A DNA stretch of 64,000 bases, taken from assembly GCF_030814995.1 (NCBI RefSeq), contig NZ_JAUSVX010000028.1, positions 22,820 to 86,819 on the forward strand, given 5' to 3'. A program made the translations under genes and the position numbers. Shown here piece after piece: positions 9,167-17,909 of this stretch; the stretch's first letter is position 1; each line of letters starts with the position of its first letter. The stretch is from Labrys wisconsinensis (GTDB lineage Bacteria; Pseudomonadota; Alphaproteobacteria; Rhizobiales; Labraceae). Under the pieces are notes generated by a model. That model ran no database searches, was not told where the DNA came from, and saw only the letters and a list, made by a program, of their open reading frames with translations.

Positions 9167-10405
9167 TCACAGCCGCTCGGGCCGGCCGACTGCGGTGACG
9201 AAGGGCTTGCCCTCGCCGAACAGGCGCCGGCCGGCGGCCCGGACCTCCTCCGGCGTCACCGCCTCGACCAGGGCGTTGCGCCGCTCGATATAGTCGCTGC
9301 CCAGGCCCTCGAGCTGGATATGGGTGAGCTGGTTGGCGATCTTGGCCGAGGTGTCGAAGCGCAGGGCGTAGGAGCCGGTGATGTAGCTCTTGGCGTTCTC
9401 CAGCTCGTCGGCGGTCGGGCCCTGCGCGGCCATCTCCGCCATCTCCGCCTCGATGATCGCCAGGCTCTCGGCCGCGCGGTCGTTGCTGGTGGCGACGCCG
9501 CCCGCGACATAGGCCGAATGCTGGAAGCAGGCGAGCTGGGTGGAGACGGAATAGGCCAGGCCCTTCTCCTCCCGCACCTTCTGGAACAGGCGCGAGGAGA
9601 AGGAGCCGCCGCCGAGAATATGGTTGGCGATATAGGCGGCCATGTAGTCGGGATCGCTGCGCTTGACGCCGGGCGTGGCGAGCTGCAGCACGGTCTGCGG
9701 CACGTCGAGGTCGATCAGCCGGCGATCGGTCGCGACGGCGGGCGCCACCTCCGCCACCGGGCTGAGCCCGGCCCGCGCCGGCAGGGCTGCGAAGACGGTG
9801 TCCAGCATGGCCGCCGCGTCCGCGGCCGTGATGGCGCCGACGATCGACACCACCAGATTGTCCCGGGCGAACAGCCTGGCGTGATGGACGGCGATCTCCT
9901 CGCGCGAGGCGGCGCCGATGCTCTCCAGCGTGCCGTGCGGCCAGCTGCCGTAGGGGTGGCCGGGATAGAGCGCCGCCGTGAAGGCGCGGGAGGCGATGCT
10001 GTGCGGGTCGGAGGCCTCGCGGCGCAGATTGGCCAGCATGCCCTGGCGGATGCGCTCGACCGGGTCGGGGTCGAAGCGCGGCACGGTGACGGCGAGGCGC
10101 GTGAGGTCGAAGGCCTCGGCCCGCCCGCCGGCCAGGGTGCGCAGCGAGCCCGCCATATAGTCGCGGCCGGCATGGAACGACAATTCGACCGCATTCTCCT
10201 CGATGCGGAGCTGGAAGGCCTGGTCATCGAGCGGGCCGGCGCCCTCGTCGAGCAGCGAGGTCATCATCTGGCCGAGGCCGGGCCGCTCCGGCGGGTCCTG
10301 GGCGGCTCCGCCGCGGAAGGCGAAGTCGACGGCGACGATCGGGACCGCGTAGTCCTCGACCAGCCAGGCCTCGATGCCGTTGGGAGAATGGATGCGCTGG
10401 ACCAT
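9167..10405 (-). CDS. M16 peptidase-family protein lacking the zinc site (partner subunit)
   Basis: A 412-residue M16-fold protein. Where active members carry the inverted zinc motif HxxEH, this one reads PGLGQMMTSLLDEGAG, so it has no zinc ligands. It retains the family's C-terminal glycine-rich and RLFQKVREEKGLAYSV signatures. In known alphaproteobacterial pairs, one subunit is catalytic and the other supplies the substrate-binding R/Y pair; the R...Y segment here (SSRLFQKVREEKGLAYSV) fits that role. The start at 10405 (MVQRIHSPNGI) is preferred; the open frame upstream encodes low-complexity sequence. The catalytic partner is immediately upstream. Confidence 0.9.
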   Translation of the reverse strand: MVQRIHSPNGIEAWLVEDYAVPIVAVDFAFRGGAAQDPPERPGLGQMMTSLLDEGAGPLDDQAFQLRIEENAVELSFHAGRDYMAGSLRTLAGGRAEAFDLTRLAVTVPRFDPDPVERIRQGMLANLRREASDPHSIASRAFTAALYPGHPYGSWPHGTLESIGAASREEIAVHHARLFARDNLVVSIVGAITAADAAAMLDTVFAALPARAGLSPVAEVAPAVATDRRLIDLDVPQTVLQLATPGVKRSDPDYMAAYIANHILGGGSFSSRLFQKVREEKGLAYSVSTQLACFQHSAYVAGGVATSNDRAAESLAIIEAEMAEMAAQGPTADELENAKSYITGSYALRFDTSAKIANQLTHIQLEGLGSDYIERRNALVEAVTPEEVRAAGRRLFGEGKPFVTAVGRPERL

Positions 10406-10431
10406 GATGTTTCCGAATGAGGAGGGCCATT

Positions 10432-10470
10432 CGGCGGTCGTGACCACCGAACGGTGGTCGTGACCGCCGG
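10432..10470 (-). repeat. Strong hairpin between the two M16 genes
   Basis: The 77-bp gap between the two peptidase-family genes carries an inverted repeat with 18-bp arms: left arm CGGCGGTCGTGACCACCG, a two-base AA spacer, right arm CGGTGGTCGTGACCGCCG. Only two positions fail to pair. There is no T-run after it on the minus strand, so it is not a classic terminator; it could be an mRNA processing or stabilising structure that sets the ratio of the two subunits (inference). Confidence 0.7.
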
Positions 10471-10482
10471 TGCGGAGAGGGA

Positions 10483-11790
10483 TCAGTCCGCGCCTTCGAG
10501 CAGGCCGACGACCGAGCGCGCCTCGGCGAGGTGGCGGCGCGCCGCCTCGCGCACGGCATCCGGCGTGATCGCGGCGATGCGGGCCGGCCAGGCCTGCAGG
10601 TCGGCGACCGTGCCGCCGACCGCCAGGGTCGAGCCGAAATAGCGCGCCAGCGAGGACTGGCTGTCGCGGGCATAGATGGCTTCGGCCACCAGGCGCGTCT
10701 TGGCGCGGTCGAGCTCCGCCTCGCCGATGCCCTTCTCGGCGAGCTCGGCGATGACGGCTGAGATCGCCGCCTCGACGGTGGCGAAGCTGACACCGGGCAG
10801 CGGCGCGGCCCAGACGGCGAAGCGCGACTCGTCGACCGCGGTGCCGCCATACCAGGCGGCGGCCGAGGCGGTGATCTTCTGCTCCGCCACCAGGGCGCGA
10901 TAGAGGCGCGACACCGAGCCGCCGCCGAGCACCTGGGCGAGGAGGTCGAGGGCATGGGCCTCGCCGTCGTTGGCCGTGCGATAGGAGGGCACGCGCCAAT
11001 GGCGCTGCAGCATGGGCTGCTCCACCCGGGGATCGGCCAGGCTGACGCGGCGGTCGGCCCGCTGCGGCGGCTCCTGCGGGCGCAGGCGCGGCGGCGGCTC
11101 GGCCCGGCGCGCCAACCGGCCGTAGCTGTCCTCGGCCAGGGCGCGCACCTCCTCGGCCGTGACGTCGCCGGCGACCACCAGGATGGCGTTGTTGGGGGTG
11201 TAGAACCGGTCGTGGAACGCGACGGCGTCCTGTCGCGTCAGGCCCTTGATCTCCTCCTCCCAGCCGATGATCGGCGTGCCGTAGGGATGGTGGGTGAACA
11301 GGGTCGCGGCCACCTCCTCGCCGAGCTGGGAATCGGGGTCGTTGTCGACCCGCATCTTGCGCTCCTCCAGGACGACGCTGCGCTCGGGGTCGACGACGGC
11401 GTCGGAGAGCGCCAGCCCGGCCATGCGGTCGGCCTCGAAGCCCATCATCGTGCCGAGATGCGGGCGGGCGACGCGCTGGAAATAGGCGGTGTAGTCGTAG
11501 GAGGTGAAGGCGTTCTCCTGGCCGCCGAGCCGGGCGACTTCCCTGGAGAAGCCGCCGGGTTGCTTCTCGGTGCCCTTGAACATGAGATGCTCGAGGAAGT
11601 GGGCGATGCCGGACTTGCCCATCGGCTCGTCGGCGCCGCCCACCCGGTACCAGACCATGTGGGTGACGACCGGAGCGCGCCGGTCGGGGATGACCACCAC
11701 GTCGAGCCCGTTGGCGAGCGTGAAATGCGCGATCTCCGGCCCGGTGGCGGCGGACGCGGCGTCGAGGCCGGGGATGAGCGAGGACAGCAT
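10483..11790 (-). CDS. M16 zinc metallopeptidase (catalytic subunit)
   Basis: A 435-residue pitrilysin-family peptidase. The inverted zinc motif is HFLEH in GIAHFLEHLMFKGT, and the distal glutamate lies in ERSVVLEERKMR, as in processing peptidases. The protein has the double M16 fold of a single half-clamp, so it needs the companion subunit to close. The start at 11790 (MLSSLIPGLDAAS) is chosen because upstream residues are basic low-complexity sequence. It is downstream of rsmD by about 130 bp. There is no clear Sec signal. Paired M16 genes of this layout are common in alphaproteobacteria, where the role is proposed to be periplasmic or cytoplasmic peptide turnover. Confidence 0.92.
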   Translation of the reverse strand: MLSSLIPGLDAASAATGPEIAHFTLANGLDVVVIPDRRAPVVTHMVWYRVGGADEPMGKSGIAHFLEHLMFKGTEKQPGGFSREVARLGGQENAFTSYDYTAYFQRVARPHLGTMMGFEADRMAGLALSDAVVDPERSVVLEERKMRVDNDPDSQLGEEVAATLFTHHPYGTPIIGWEEEIKGLTRQDAVAFHDRFYTPNNAILVVAGDVTAEEVRALAEDSYGRLARRAEPPPRLRPQEPPQRADRRVSLADPRVEQPMLQRHWRVPSYRTANDGEAHALDLLAQVLGGGSVSRLYRALVAEQKITASAAAWYGGTAVDESRFAVWAAPLPGVSFATVEAAISAVIAELAEKGIGEAELDRAKTRLVAEAIYARDSQSSLARYFGSTLAVGGTVADLQAWPARIAAITPDAVREAARRHLAEARSVVGLLEGAD

Positions 11791-11922
11791 GGGCGGGTCC
11801 GTGATGGCGGGACGCCCCCGCTTCGGGCGGGGACGCGGTGATGGCCCCAATATGGTCGAAGTGCGGCACTTGCAACAGGGGTGTGACGGAGAGCCTTGGC
11901 GCGGGGGCGCGCAACCGTGGCC

Positions 11923-12492
11923 TCAGCCCTCGCCCACGCCCCCCGCGCGGCACAGAATCGTCAGCCGCGTCTCGCCGTAGTCGCGGCTCTCCGCCGGCAC
12001 GAAGCCGGCGGCCGATATCTCGACCTCGGCCGCCTCCTCGACGACACAGAGCGCGCCGGGGGCGAGCCAGCCGCCGGCAGCGAGGCTTTCGAGGGCCTTC
12101 GGCGCGAGATCGCGCCGATAGGGCGGATCGAGGAAGGCGAGCGAGAAGGGCTCGATCGGGCCGATGGCGCCGAGCCTGGTGGCGTCGCGGCGGAACAGCC
12201 GCGTGCGCCCGCCGAGGCCCATCGCGTCGATATTGGCGCGGATCAGGCCGCGGGCCTCGGCGCCGTCGTCGACGAAGACGGCGAAGCGGGCGCCGCGCGA
12301 CAGCGCCTCGAGGCCGAGCGCGCCCGTGCCGGCGAAGAGGTCGATGACCCGCGCCTCGCGCACCGGATCGTCATAGGCATGGACCAGGATGTTGAACAGC
12401 GTCTCGCGCAGGCGGTCCGAGGTCGGGCGGATGGCGTCCGACCTCGGCGTGGCGAGCTGCTTGCCGCGGAATTGCCCGGCGACGATGCGCAT
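11923..12492 (-). CDS. rsmD: 16S rRNA (guanine(966)-N(2))-methyltransferase
   Basis: Methylates G966 of 16S rRNA using S-adenosylmethionine. The 189-residue protein starts MRIVAGQFRGK, typical of RsmD. The SAM-binding motif is DLFAGTGALGLEALSRGA and the catalytic motif is FLDPPY, diagnostic of N2-guanine methyltransferases. It begins six bases after the stop codon of the pseudouridine synthase gene, so the two rRNA-modification genes form an operon. Confidence 0.96.
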   Translation of the reverse strand: MRIVAGQFRGKQLATPRSDAIRPTSDRLRETLFNILVHAYDDPVREARVIDLFAGTGALGLEALSRGARFAVFVDDGAEARGLIRANIDAMGLGGRTRLFRRDATRLGAIGPIEPFSLAFLDPPYRRDLAPKALESLAAGGWLAPGALCVVEEAAEVEISAAGFVPAESRDYGETRLTILCRAGGVGEG

Positions 12493-12498
12493 GGTGCG

Positions 12499-14955
12499 TC
12501 AGGCGTCGCGCGGCCGCCTGGGCTTGCCCGGGCGAGGCCCCTTGCCGCCGCCGGGCTTGCCGTGGACCCCGCCTTCGTCGCGATCCCGAAACGGAGCACG
12601 TGGCTTGAACGGACGCTCGCTGCCCCCGTCGCGATCCCGGAAGGATGCGCGCGGCTTGAACGGACGGGCGCTGCCCTCGTCGCGGTCCCGGAACGAAGTC
12701 CGCGGCTTGAACGGGCGCTCGCCGCTCTCGTCGCGATCCCGGGCCGGAGCCCGCGGCTTGAACGGACGGGCGCCGCCCTCGTCACGGTCCCGGAACGAAG
12801 CTCGCGGCTTGGATGGACGCTCGCCGCCTTCGTCACGGTCGCGGAAGGACGCTCGCGGCTTGAACGGACGGGCGCTGCCCTCGTCGCGGTCCCGGAACGA
12901 AGCCCGAGGCTTGAACGGGCGCTCGCCGCCCTCGTCCCGGTCCCGGGCCGGAGCCCGCGGCTTGAACGGACGGGCGCTGCCCTCGTCGCGGTCCCGGAAC
13001 GAAGCCCGAGGCTTGAACGGGCGCTCGCCGCCCTCGTCGCGGTCCCGGAACGAAGCCCGAGGCTTGAACGGGCGCTCGCCGCCCTCGTCGCGATCCCGGA
13101 AGGACGTCCGCGGCTTGAAGGGACGGGCGCCGCCCTCGTCGCGGTCCCGGAACGAAGCCCGCGGCTTGAACGGGCGCTCGCCGCCCTCGCCCTGATCCCG
13201 GGCCGAGGGACGCGGCCGGCGCGCCGGCTTTTCCTCCTCGACATCGGCAAGGCGCTGCACCAGCACCCGGCGGCCGCGGCGGTCCTCGATCAGGCTGCCG
13301 CGCATGACGCGCTCGGTCTCGCCCTCGCCGGCTTCGATGCGCAGGCCGCGGCGGCGCTCCTTGCGTGTCGTCGCGGCGGCGACGGGCGCCTCGGCCGGCC
13401 GCTCGAACACGGGAGCATCGAACACGCATTCCGCCTCGGCGACGAGGTCGGCGCCGAGCTGATCCTGCAAGACACGCGTCTTGATCTCCTCGACCGCCCC
13501 CTCCGCCAGCTCGCCGAGCTGGAACGGGCCGTAGGACACGCGGATCAGCCGGTTGACCTCCAGGCCGATCGAGGCGAGGACGTTCCTGACCTCGCGGTTC
13601 TTGCCTTCGCGCACGCCGAGCGTCAGCCAGGAATTGCTGCCCTGCTCCTTGTCCAGCCGGGCTTCCACCGGGCCGTACTCGACGCCGTCCACCGTCACGC
13701 CCTTGAAGAGCTCGTCGAGCACGGACTGGTCGGTCTCGCCATGGGCGCGCACGCGGTAGCGGCGCATCCAGCCGGTCTTGGGCAGCTCCAGCAGGCGCGC
13801 CAGGCCGCCGTCGTTGGTGAGCAGCAACAGGCCCTCGGTGTTGATGTCGAGCCGGCCGACCGACATCACCCGCGGCAGGCCGGCCGGCAGGCTCTCGAAC
13901 ACGGTGGGGCGGCCCTCCGGATCCTTCTCGGTGGTCATCAGGCCGCGCGGCTTGTGGTAGAGCCAGAGGCGGGTGCGCTCGCGCTGCGGCAGCGGCTTGC
14001 CGTCGATGGTGATGCGGTCCTGCGCCGTGACGTTGCGGGCGGCGCTGGTCAGGACCTCGCCGTTGACGGCGACGCGGCCTTCCTCGATCCAGGTCTCGAC
14101 GTCGCGGCGCGAGCCGAGGCCGGCGCGGGCCACCACCTTGGCGACGCGGTCGCCCTCATAGCCGCTCTCGGCCGGCACCGGCGCCGGCGCGTCGGCGGCT
14201 TCGGCCACGACCGGGCGCTTGCCGGGCCGGGGCGGTCGCTCGCTCCGGCCGGGCGGCCGGCGCTCGCGGCGGTCCTCGAAGCGCGGCTCGAAGGCCCGGC
14301 GCGGCCCACGCTCATCCTCGGCCACCTCGAAGCGGCTGCGGAACGGACGGCCGCGCTCGTGATCGCGGCCGGCATCCTCGTCGCGGGAATGGCCGCCGCC
14401 GCGGCGATGCTCGTCGACCGGGCGCTCGCCCGACCGGTCCTCGCGCTGGAAGGATCGGAACGGGCGATGCGGCCCCTCGCCGCCCCGCTCGATCCGCTCC
14501 ATGCGCGGGCGACGGTCGTCGTCTGACGGACGGGCGGGCGCGCGGTCGCGGAAGGCGCGCCGCGGCGGCTCGCCATCCTCGCGGCTGCGGTAGGGCGGAC
14601 GCGGCTTGCCGGGACGCTCCTCCTCCCGGCGGTCGCGGAAGGAGGCACGCGGCCCGGAGCGGCGCTCCTCGCCGGCCTCGTCCCGCTGACGGACGGGGCG
14701 CTGCGGCCGCGCATCGTCGGCGGCGCGAACCGTGCCCCGGCGCACCGGCCTGCCCTCGCCCGCCGCGTCGCGGTCGCGGTGGGAGGGACGCTCGTCGGCA
14801 GCCGGGCCGCGGTCGCGGTAGGAGCGGCGCGGCGGCGCATCGCCGTCGGCGCGGGGCCGGCGGAAGCTGCCGGAGGGGCGCTCGGCATCGGCCGGCGGGC
14901 GGGGCCCACGCGGGGGCTTGCGGCCGTCGCCGCCGGATCGTTTATCACTGGGCAT
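12499..14955 (-). CDS. RsuA/RluB-family pseudouridine synthase with very long disordered arms
   Basis: A 23S rRNA pseudouridine synthase, probably RluB-like. The catalytic core is near residues 265-520: an S4 RNA-binding domain (RVAKVVARAGLGSRRDVE) followed by the synthase domain with the active-site aspartate D370 in VGRLDINTEGLLLLTNDG. Both arms are extreme. Residues 1-260 are Arg/Asp/Pro-rich low complexity. Residues 593-796 are twelve near-identical 17-residue units of the type ERPFKPRASFRDRDEGG. Many Hyphomicrobiales members have extended arms, but the length and regularity here are unusual. The arms are likely disordered and RNA-binding. The gene is 818 codons, divergent from tadA (36 bp apart), and co-transcribed with rsmD. 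Confidence 0.93.
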   Translation of the reverse strand: MPSDKRSGGDGRKPPRGPRPPADAERPSGSFRRPRADGDAPPRRSYRDRGPAADERPSHRDRDAAGEGRPVRRGTVRAADDARPQRPVRQRDEAGEERRSGPRASFRDRREEERPGKPRPPYRSREDGEPPRRAFRDRAPARPSDDDRRPRMERIERGGEGPHRPFRSFQREDRSGERPVDEHRRGGGHSRDEDAGRDHERGRPFRSRFEVAEDERGPRRAFEPRFEDRRERRPPGRSERPPRPGKRPVVAEAADAPAPVPAESGYEGDRVAKVVARAGLGSRRDVETWIEEGRVAVNGEVLTSAARNVTAQDRITIDGKPLPQRERTRLWLYHKPRGLMTTEKDPEGRPTVFESLPAGLPRVMSVGRLDINTEGLLLLTNDGGLARLLELPKTGWMRRYRVRAHGETDQSVLDELFKGVTVDGVEYGPVEARLDKEQGSNSWLTLGVREGKNREVRNVLASIGLEVNRLIRVSYGPFQLGELAEGAVEEIKTRVLQDQLGADLVAEAECVFDAPVFERPAEAPVAAATTRKERRRGLRIEAGEGETERVMRGSLIEDRRGRRVLVQRLADVEEEKPARRPRPSARDQGEGGERPFKPRASFRDRDEGGARPFKPRTSFRDRDEGGERPFKPRASFRDRDEGGERPFKPRASFRDRDEGSARPFKPRAPARDRDEGGERPFKPRASFRDRDEGSARPFKPRASFRDRDEGGERPSKPRASFRDRDEGGARPFKPRAPARDRDESGERPFKPRTSFRDRDEGSARPFKPRASFRDRDGGSERPFKPRAPFRDRDEGGVHGKPGGGKGPRPGKPRRPRDA
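12568..13179. repeat. Twelve tandem 51-bp coding repeats in the pseudouridine synthase gene
   Basis: Twelve in-frame units of 51 bp with no spacers encode variants of R-P-F-K-P-R-A-S-F-R-D-R-D-E. Positions alternate between E and A at unit residue 1, GG and GS at the end, and ASF, TSF or APA in the middle. That pattern suggests expansion by unequal exchange of multi-unit blocks. Because the repeat is in frame on several strands, long antisense open frames appear here; they are by-products. Confidence 0.95.
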
Positions 14956-14991
14956 GAGAAGCTCTTAGCAGAACGGCCGGCGCGGTGCGAG

Positions 14992-15435
14992 ATGAAGCGA
15001 TCGATGATGGACGTGGCGATCGAGGAGGCACGCGCGGCCGCCGGTCGCGGGGAGGTACCCGTCGGCGCGGTCGCCGTCAAGGACGGCATGGTGCTGGCGC
15101 GGGCCGGCAACCGCACGCTGGAGCTGGCCGATCCCACCGCCCATGCCGAGATGCTGGCGATCCGGGCGGCCTGCGCCGCGCTGGGATCGCAGCGCCTTCC
15201 CGGCGTCGACCTCTACGTGACGCTGGAGCCCTGCCCGATGTGCGCGGCGGCGATCTCCTTCGCGCGCATCCGGCGGCTCTATTTCGGCGCGGCCGACGAG
15301 AAGGGCGGCGCCGTGGAGAACGGCGTGCGCTTCTACGCCTCGCCCACCTGCCACCACCGCCCCGAGGTCTATTCCGGCATCGGCGAGACCGAGGCGGCGG
15401 CGCTGCTCAGGGATTTCTTCCGGGACCGGCGCTGA
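14992..15435 (+). CDS. tadA: tRNA-specific adenosine deaminase (tRNA A34 to I34)
   Basis: Deaminates the wobble adenosine of tRNA-Arg(ACG) to inosine and is an essential enzyme in most bacteria. The 147-residue protein has the zinc-dependent deaminase motifs: HAEM with the catalytic glutamate in PTAHAEMLAIR, and PCPMC supplying two cysteine ligands. The start could be 14992 (MKRSMMDVA) or one of the two ATG codons at 15004 and 15007. It is divergent from the pseudouridine synthase, and its 3' end overlaps the convergent EAL gene by 29 bp. Confidence 0.95.
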   Translation: MKRSMMDVAIEEARAAAGRGEVPVGAVAVKDGMVLARAGNRTLELADPTAHAEMLAIRAACAALGSQRLPGVDLYVTLEPCPMCAAAISFARIRRLYFGAADEKGGAVENGVRFYASPTCHHRPEVYSGIGETEAAALLRDFFRDRR

Positions 15436-17029
15436 CCGGCGCGGACGCCGGCAGCCCGGTGCGCTCCTGCGCCGTCACGCGCCGCGCCAGCAGGCGCCAG
15501 GCGGAGGGCCGCGGCGGCTCGGCGGCCGGCGGGTCCGCCGCCTTCTCGCGGAAGCGGTCGATCGCCCGGTAGAGCGCGGCCTCGCCCAGGGTGCGCGGTC
15601 CGGGATCGGGCGGGGCCGCATCCGGCGGCTTCGGCTCCTCCGCCGCGAGGTCGGCGCGCACAGGGCGTGGCGGGGCGAAGACGTCGCCCTGGCCGAGCCT
15701 GAGGTCGAAATCGAGCAGGTCGACCACCGTGGCCTCGCTGTCGACGCCGTCGGCGATCAGCTCCAGGCCGTGCCGGGCGAGCAGGCCGGCCAGATCCTCG
15801 ACGCGGATGCCGAGGCCGGCTTCCGCCTGCGCCAGCAGCGCGGCGGCCGGCACCTTGACGAAGCGGATGCCCCGCTCGGCCAGGGCCTGCGGGTCGAAGC
15901 GCAGGTCGTGCGTCTCGTCCATCGACAGGCGATAGCCAACGGCGGCGAGCCCGCGCAGCCGGGCCGCCTGCGTCTCGTCGAGCGCCTCGAAGGCGGACTG
16001 GCCGAGCTCGAAGACGAGCTGCGGCACGAGCTCGGGCGCCGACCGGGCGAAGGCGGCGGCCTCGTCGAGGAACGGCCTGTCCGTCAGCGAGCGCGGCGAC
16101 AGGTTGACCACCAGCGCCAGCTCGCGATTGCGGCTGGCGAGGCGGCGGACGATCTGGCGGCCATGCAGGAACTGGTGGCGATCGAAGGCGCCGGCGCGCC
16201 CGAGCGCCTCGAGGGCCGGCATGAACTCCGGCTGGGCCAGGAGGCGGCCGTCGGCGAGCCGGATCCGTGGCAGGGCCTCGTAGAGGCGCGGCTTGCGCTG
16301 CGGCAAGGTCACCACCGGCTGGAGATGCGCCTCGATGCGCCCGGCCTCGACCGCCTCGGCCAGCGCGCGGAGGAAGGCCGGGTCGACGGGCTCCGGCTCC
16401 TCGGGCTCCACCGTCTCGAGATCCGGCTCTTCCAACTGCTGTCGGGGTGCGGACGGTTGCGGCGCTGGCGCAAGCCGCGCCGGCGCAAACACGGGCGGCG
16501 CCGGCACGACCGGCCGCGGTGGCGGCGCGAACACCGGCGGGTCCGGGATCGCCGGACGCGGCGTGGACGCGGCGGGCTCCGGCGCCTCCGCATCCGGCTG
16601 GGCGGGGGCGAAGCGCTCGACGGCGCGCGTCATCAGCTCGGCCAGGGTGCCGAGCCGCGTCTCCTGCACCGCCTGGCTCTCGGCGAGGTCCTTGACCAGG
16701 GCGCCGAGGGCGGCGATCTCCTCGGCCGAGGGGCCGGCGCCGCGCGACACCGCGAGCTCCAGCACCTTGAGGCGGGCCTCCACCTGCTCCAGCCGCCGGC
16801 GCATCACGCCGTGGCTGGCATGGTCGGCCTTCGCCATGACCGTCTGGACCAGGCGCCGGTCGCGCGCGGCGACCGCCTGGCGCGTCACCATCGCCAGGGA
16901 AAACAGGCCGATGCCGATCGCCGCCGCCAGCCAGGCCGGCGTCTGCCCCCCGGCGAACAGCCCCGCCGCGATGCCCATGGCGATGAGCGCCATGCACAGC
17001 GGGAGGAGGAGGGAGGCGAGGCGCGACAT
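15407..17029 (-). CDS. EAL-domain protein with degenerate catalytic site, membrane-anchored
   Basis: A 540-residue protein with two N-terminal membrane segments (residues about 5-50), a helical linker, a long Pro/Ala-rich region (about 145-215) and a C-terminal EAL domain (about 230-450). The EAL signature survives as YEALPRIR and the asparagine of VNLSPRSL is kept. However, the DDFGTG loop that binds metal is replaced by MDETHDLRFD, and the usual AEGVE reads ADGVD. It is therefore probably not an active cyclic-di-GMP phosphodiesterase and may be a c-di-GMP sensor or regulatory protein. The gene overlaps the end of tadA convergently. Confidence 0.87.
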   Translation of the reverse strand: MSRLASLLLPLCMALIAMGIAAGLFAGGQTPAWLAAAIGIGLFSLAMVTRQAVAARDRRLVQTVMAKADHASHGVMRRRLEQVEARLKVLELAVSRGAGPSAEEIAALGALVKDLAESQAVQETRLGTLAELMTRAVERFAPAQPDAEAPEPAASTPRPAIPDPPVFAPPPRPVVPAPPVFAPARLAPAPQPSAPRQQLEEPDLETVEPEEPEPVDPAFLRALAEAVEAGRIEAHLQPVVTLPQRKPRLYEALPRIRLADGRLLAQPEFMPALEALGRAGAFDRHQFLHGRQIVRRLASRNRELALVVNLSPRSLTDRPFLDEAAAFARSAPELVPQLVFELGQSAFEALDETQAARLRGLAAVGYRLSMDETHDLRFDPQALAERGIRFVKVPAAALLAQAEAGLGIRVEDLAGLLARHGLELIADGVDSEATVVDLLDFDLRLGQGDVFAPPRPVRADLAAEEPKPPDAAPPDPGPRTLGEAALYRAIDRFREKAADPPAAEPPRPSAWRLLARRVTAQERTGLPASAPVSAGPGRNP

Positions 17030-17070
17030 CGAGGCTCCGGAGGCCGCATGGCGCGGCGATGCATGGTCGC

Positions 17071-17099
17071 CGAATCATGCCGACTGACCGGATGATTCG
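17071..17099. promoter_or_regulatory. Inverted repeat in the EAL / LysE divergent region
   Basis: The 200-bp region between the divergent EAL and LysE genes contains CGAATCAT and its reverse complement ATGATTCG separated by 13 bp. It is 42 bp upstream of the EAL start and could be an operator or a transcript hairpin. No matching regulator gene lies next to it. Confidence 0.4.
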
Positions 17100-17229
17100 C
17101 ACGGGCGGCACGCCAGAGCGACCGCCGTCGGCGGCTTTTCCGCTGGAATGGATGTGGAGAGCCGGCCATGGCGCTTCAACCCGGCGGCCTCCGGCACTAT
17201 CCCTTGCTGCAGGGACAGAGGCACGAGAG

Positions 17230-17859
17230 ATGCAGTCGCTGACGCCGCTCCTGACCATCGCCGGCCTGTGGACCGTCGCCGCGGTGACGCCGGGCCCGAA
17301 CTTCCTCCTGACGATCCGCCTTGCCGCCGCCCGGTCCCGCGCCGCCGGCCTGGCGGCGGTCGCCGGCATCGGCGTGGCCACGGCGGTCTGGGGCCTGGCC
17401 GGGCTTCTGGGCGTGCACGCCCTCTTCGCCGCAGCCCCGTGGCTCTACTGGGCCTTGAAGACGGCGGGCGCGGCCTATCTCGTCGTCCTCGGCCTCACGA
17501 TGCTGGCGAACAGCCGGCGCCGGGACGTGGCTCCCGCCGCGGCGCAGCCGGCGCGCGGCGTCCGCGCCAGTGCCGCCTTCCGGCTGGGCCTCGTCACCAG
17601 CCTGGCCAATCCCAAGTCGGCCCTGTCGGTGGCCAGCATGTTCACGGCAGCGCTGCCCGCGCAGCCCTCGATGCTGCTTGGGGCCTGCGCCATCGTCCTG
17701 ATGGTGGCGATCTCGACGCTGTGGTACGCCGGCCTCGCCTATGTCTTCACGCTGGGCGTGATGACCGCCGGCTATGCCAGGCTGCGCCACTGGCTCGACC
17801 GGGCAGCCGGCGCGCTGTTCGTGGCGCTGGGGATGCGGCTCGCGCTCGACCGGGCCTGA
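17230..17859 (+). CDS. LysE/RhtB-family amino-acid exporter
   Basis: A 209-residue inner-membrane exporter. The N-terminal LysE signature is visible as TPGPNFLLTIRLA, and the second conserved loop as SLANPKSALSVASMF. About six hydrophobic segments can be counted. The start at 17230 (MQSLTPLLTIAG) begins the conserved domain; the open frame extends upstream without homology. The family exports amino acids or related metabolites, and the substrate cannot be predicted. A nucleotidyltransferase gene follows 50 bp downstream on the same strand. Confidence 0.92.
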   Translation: MQSLTPLLTIAGLWTVAAVTPGPNFLLTIRLAAARSRAAGLAAVAGIGVATAVWGLAGLLGVHALFAAAPWLYWALKTAGAAYLVVLGLTMLANSRRRDVAPAAAQPARGVRASAAFRLGLVTSLANPKSALSVASMFTAALPAQPSMLLGACAIVLMVAISTLWYAGLAYVFTLGVMTAGYARLRHWLDRAAGALFVALGMRLALDRA

Positions 17860-17909
17860 GCGGCCTCGGCCTGGCTCTACGAGCGTGCACGGAGGCTGGA
17901 GCGCAACCC

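Noticed and set aside
12568..13179. CRISPR-like array
   Set aside because: The units are 51-bp in-frame coding repeats without spacers and no cas genes are nearby.
11896..14526. Very long plus-strand open frame opposite rsmD and the pseudouridine synthase
   Set aside because: It is antisense to a well-supported gene pair and open only because of GC-rich repeat coding; the product has no motifs.
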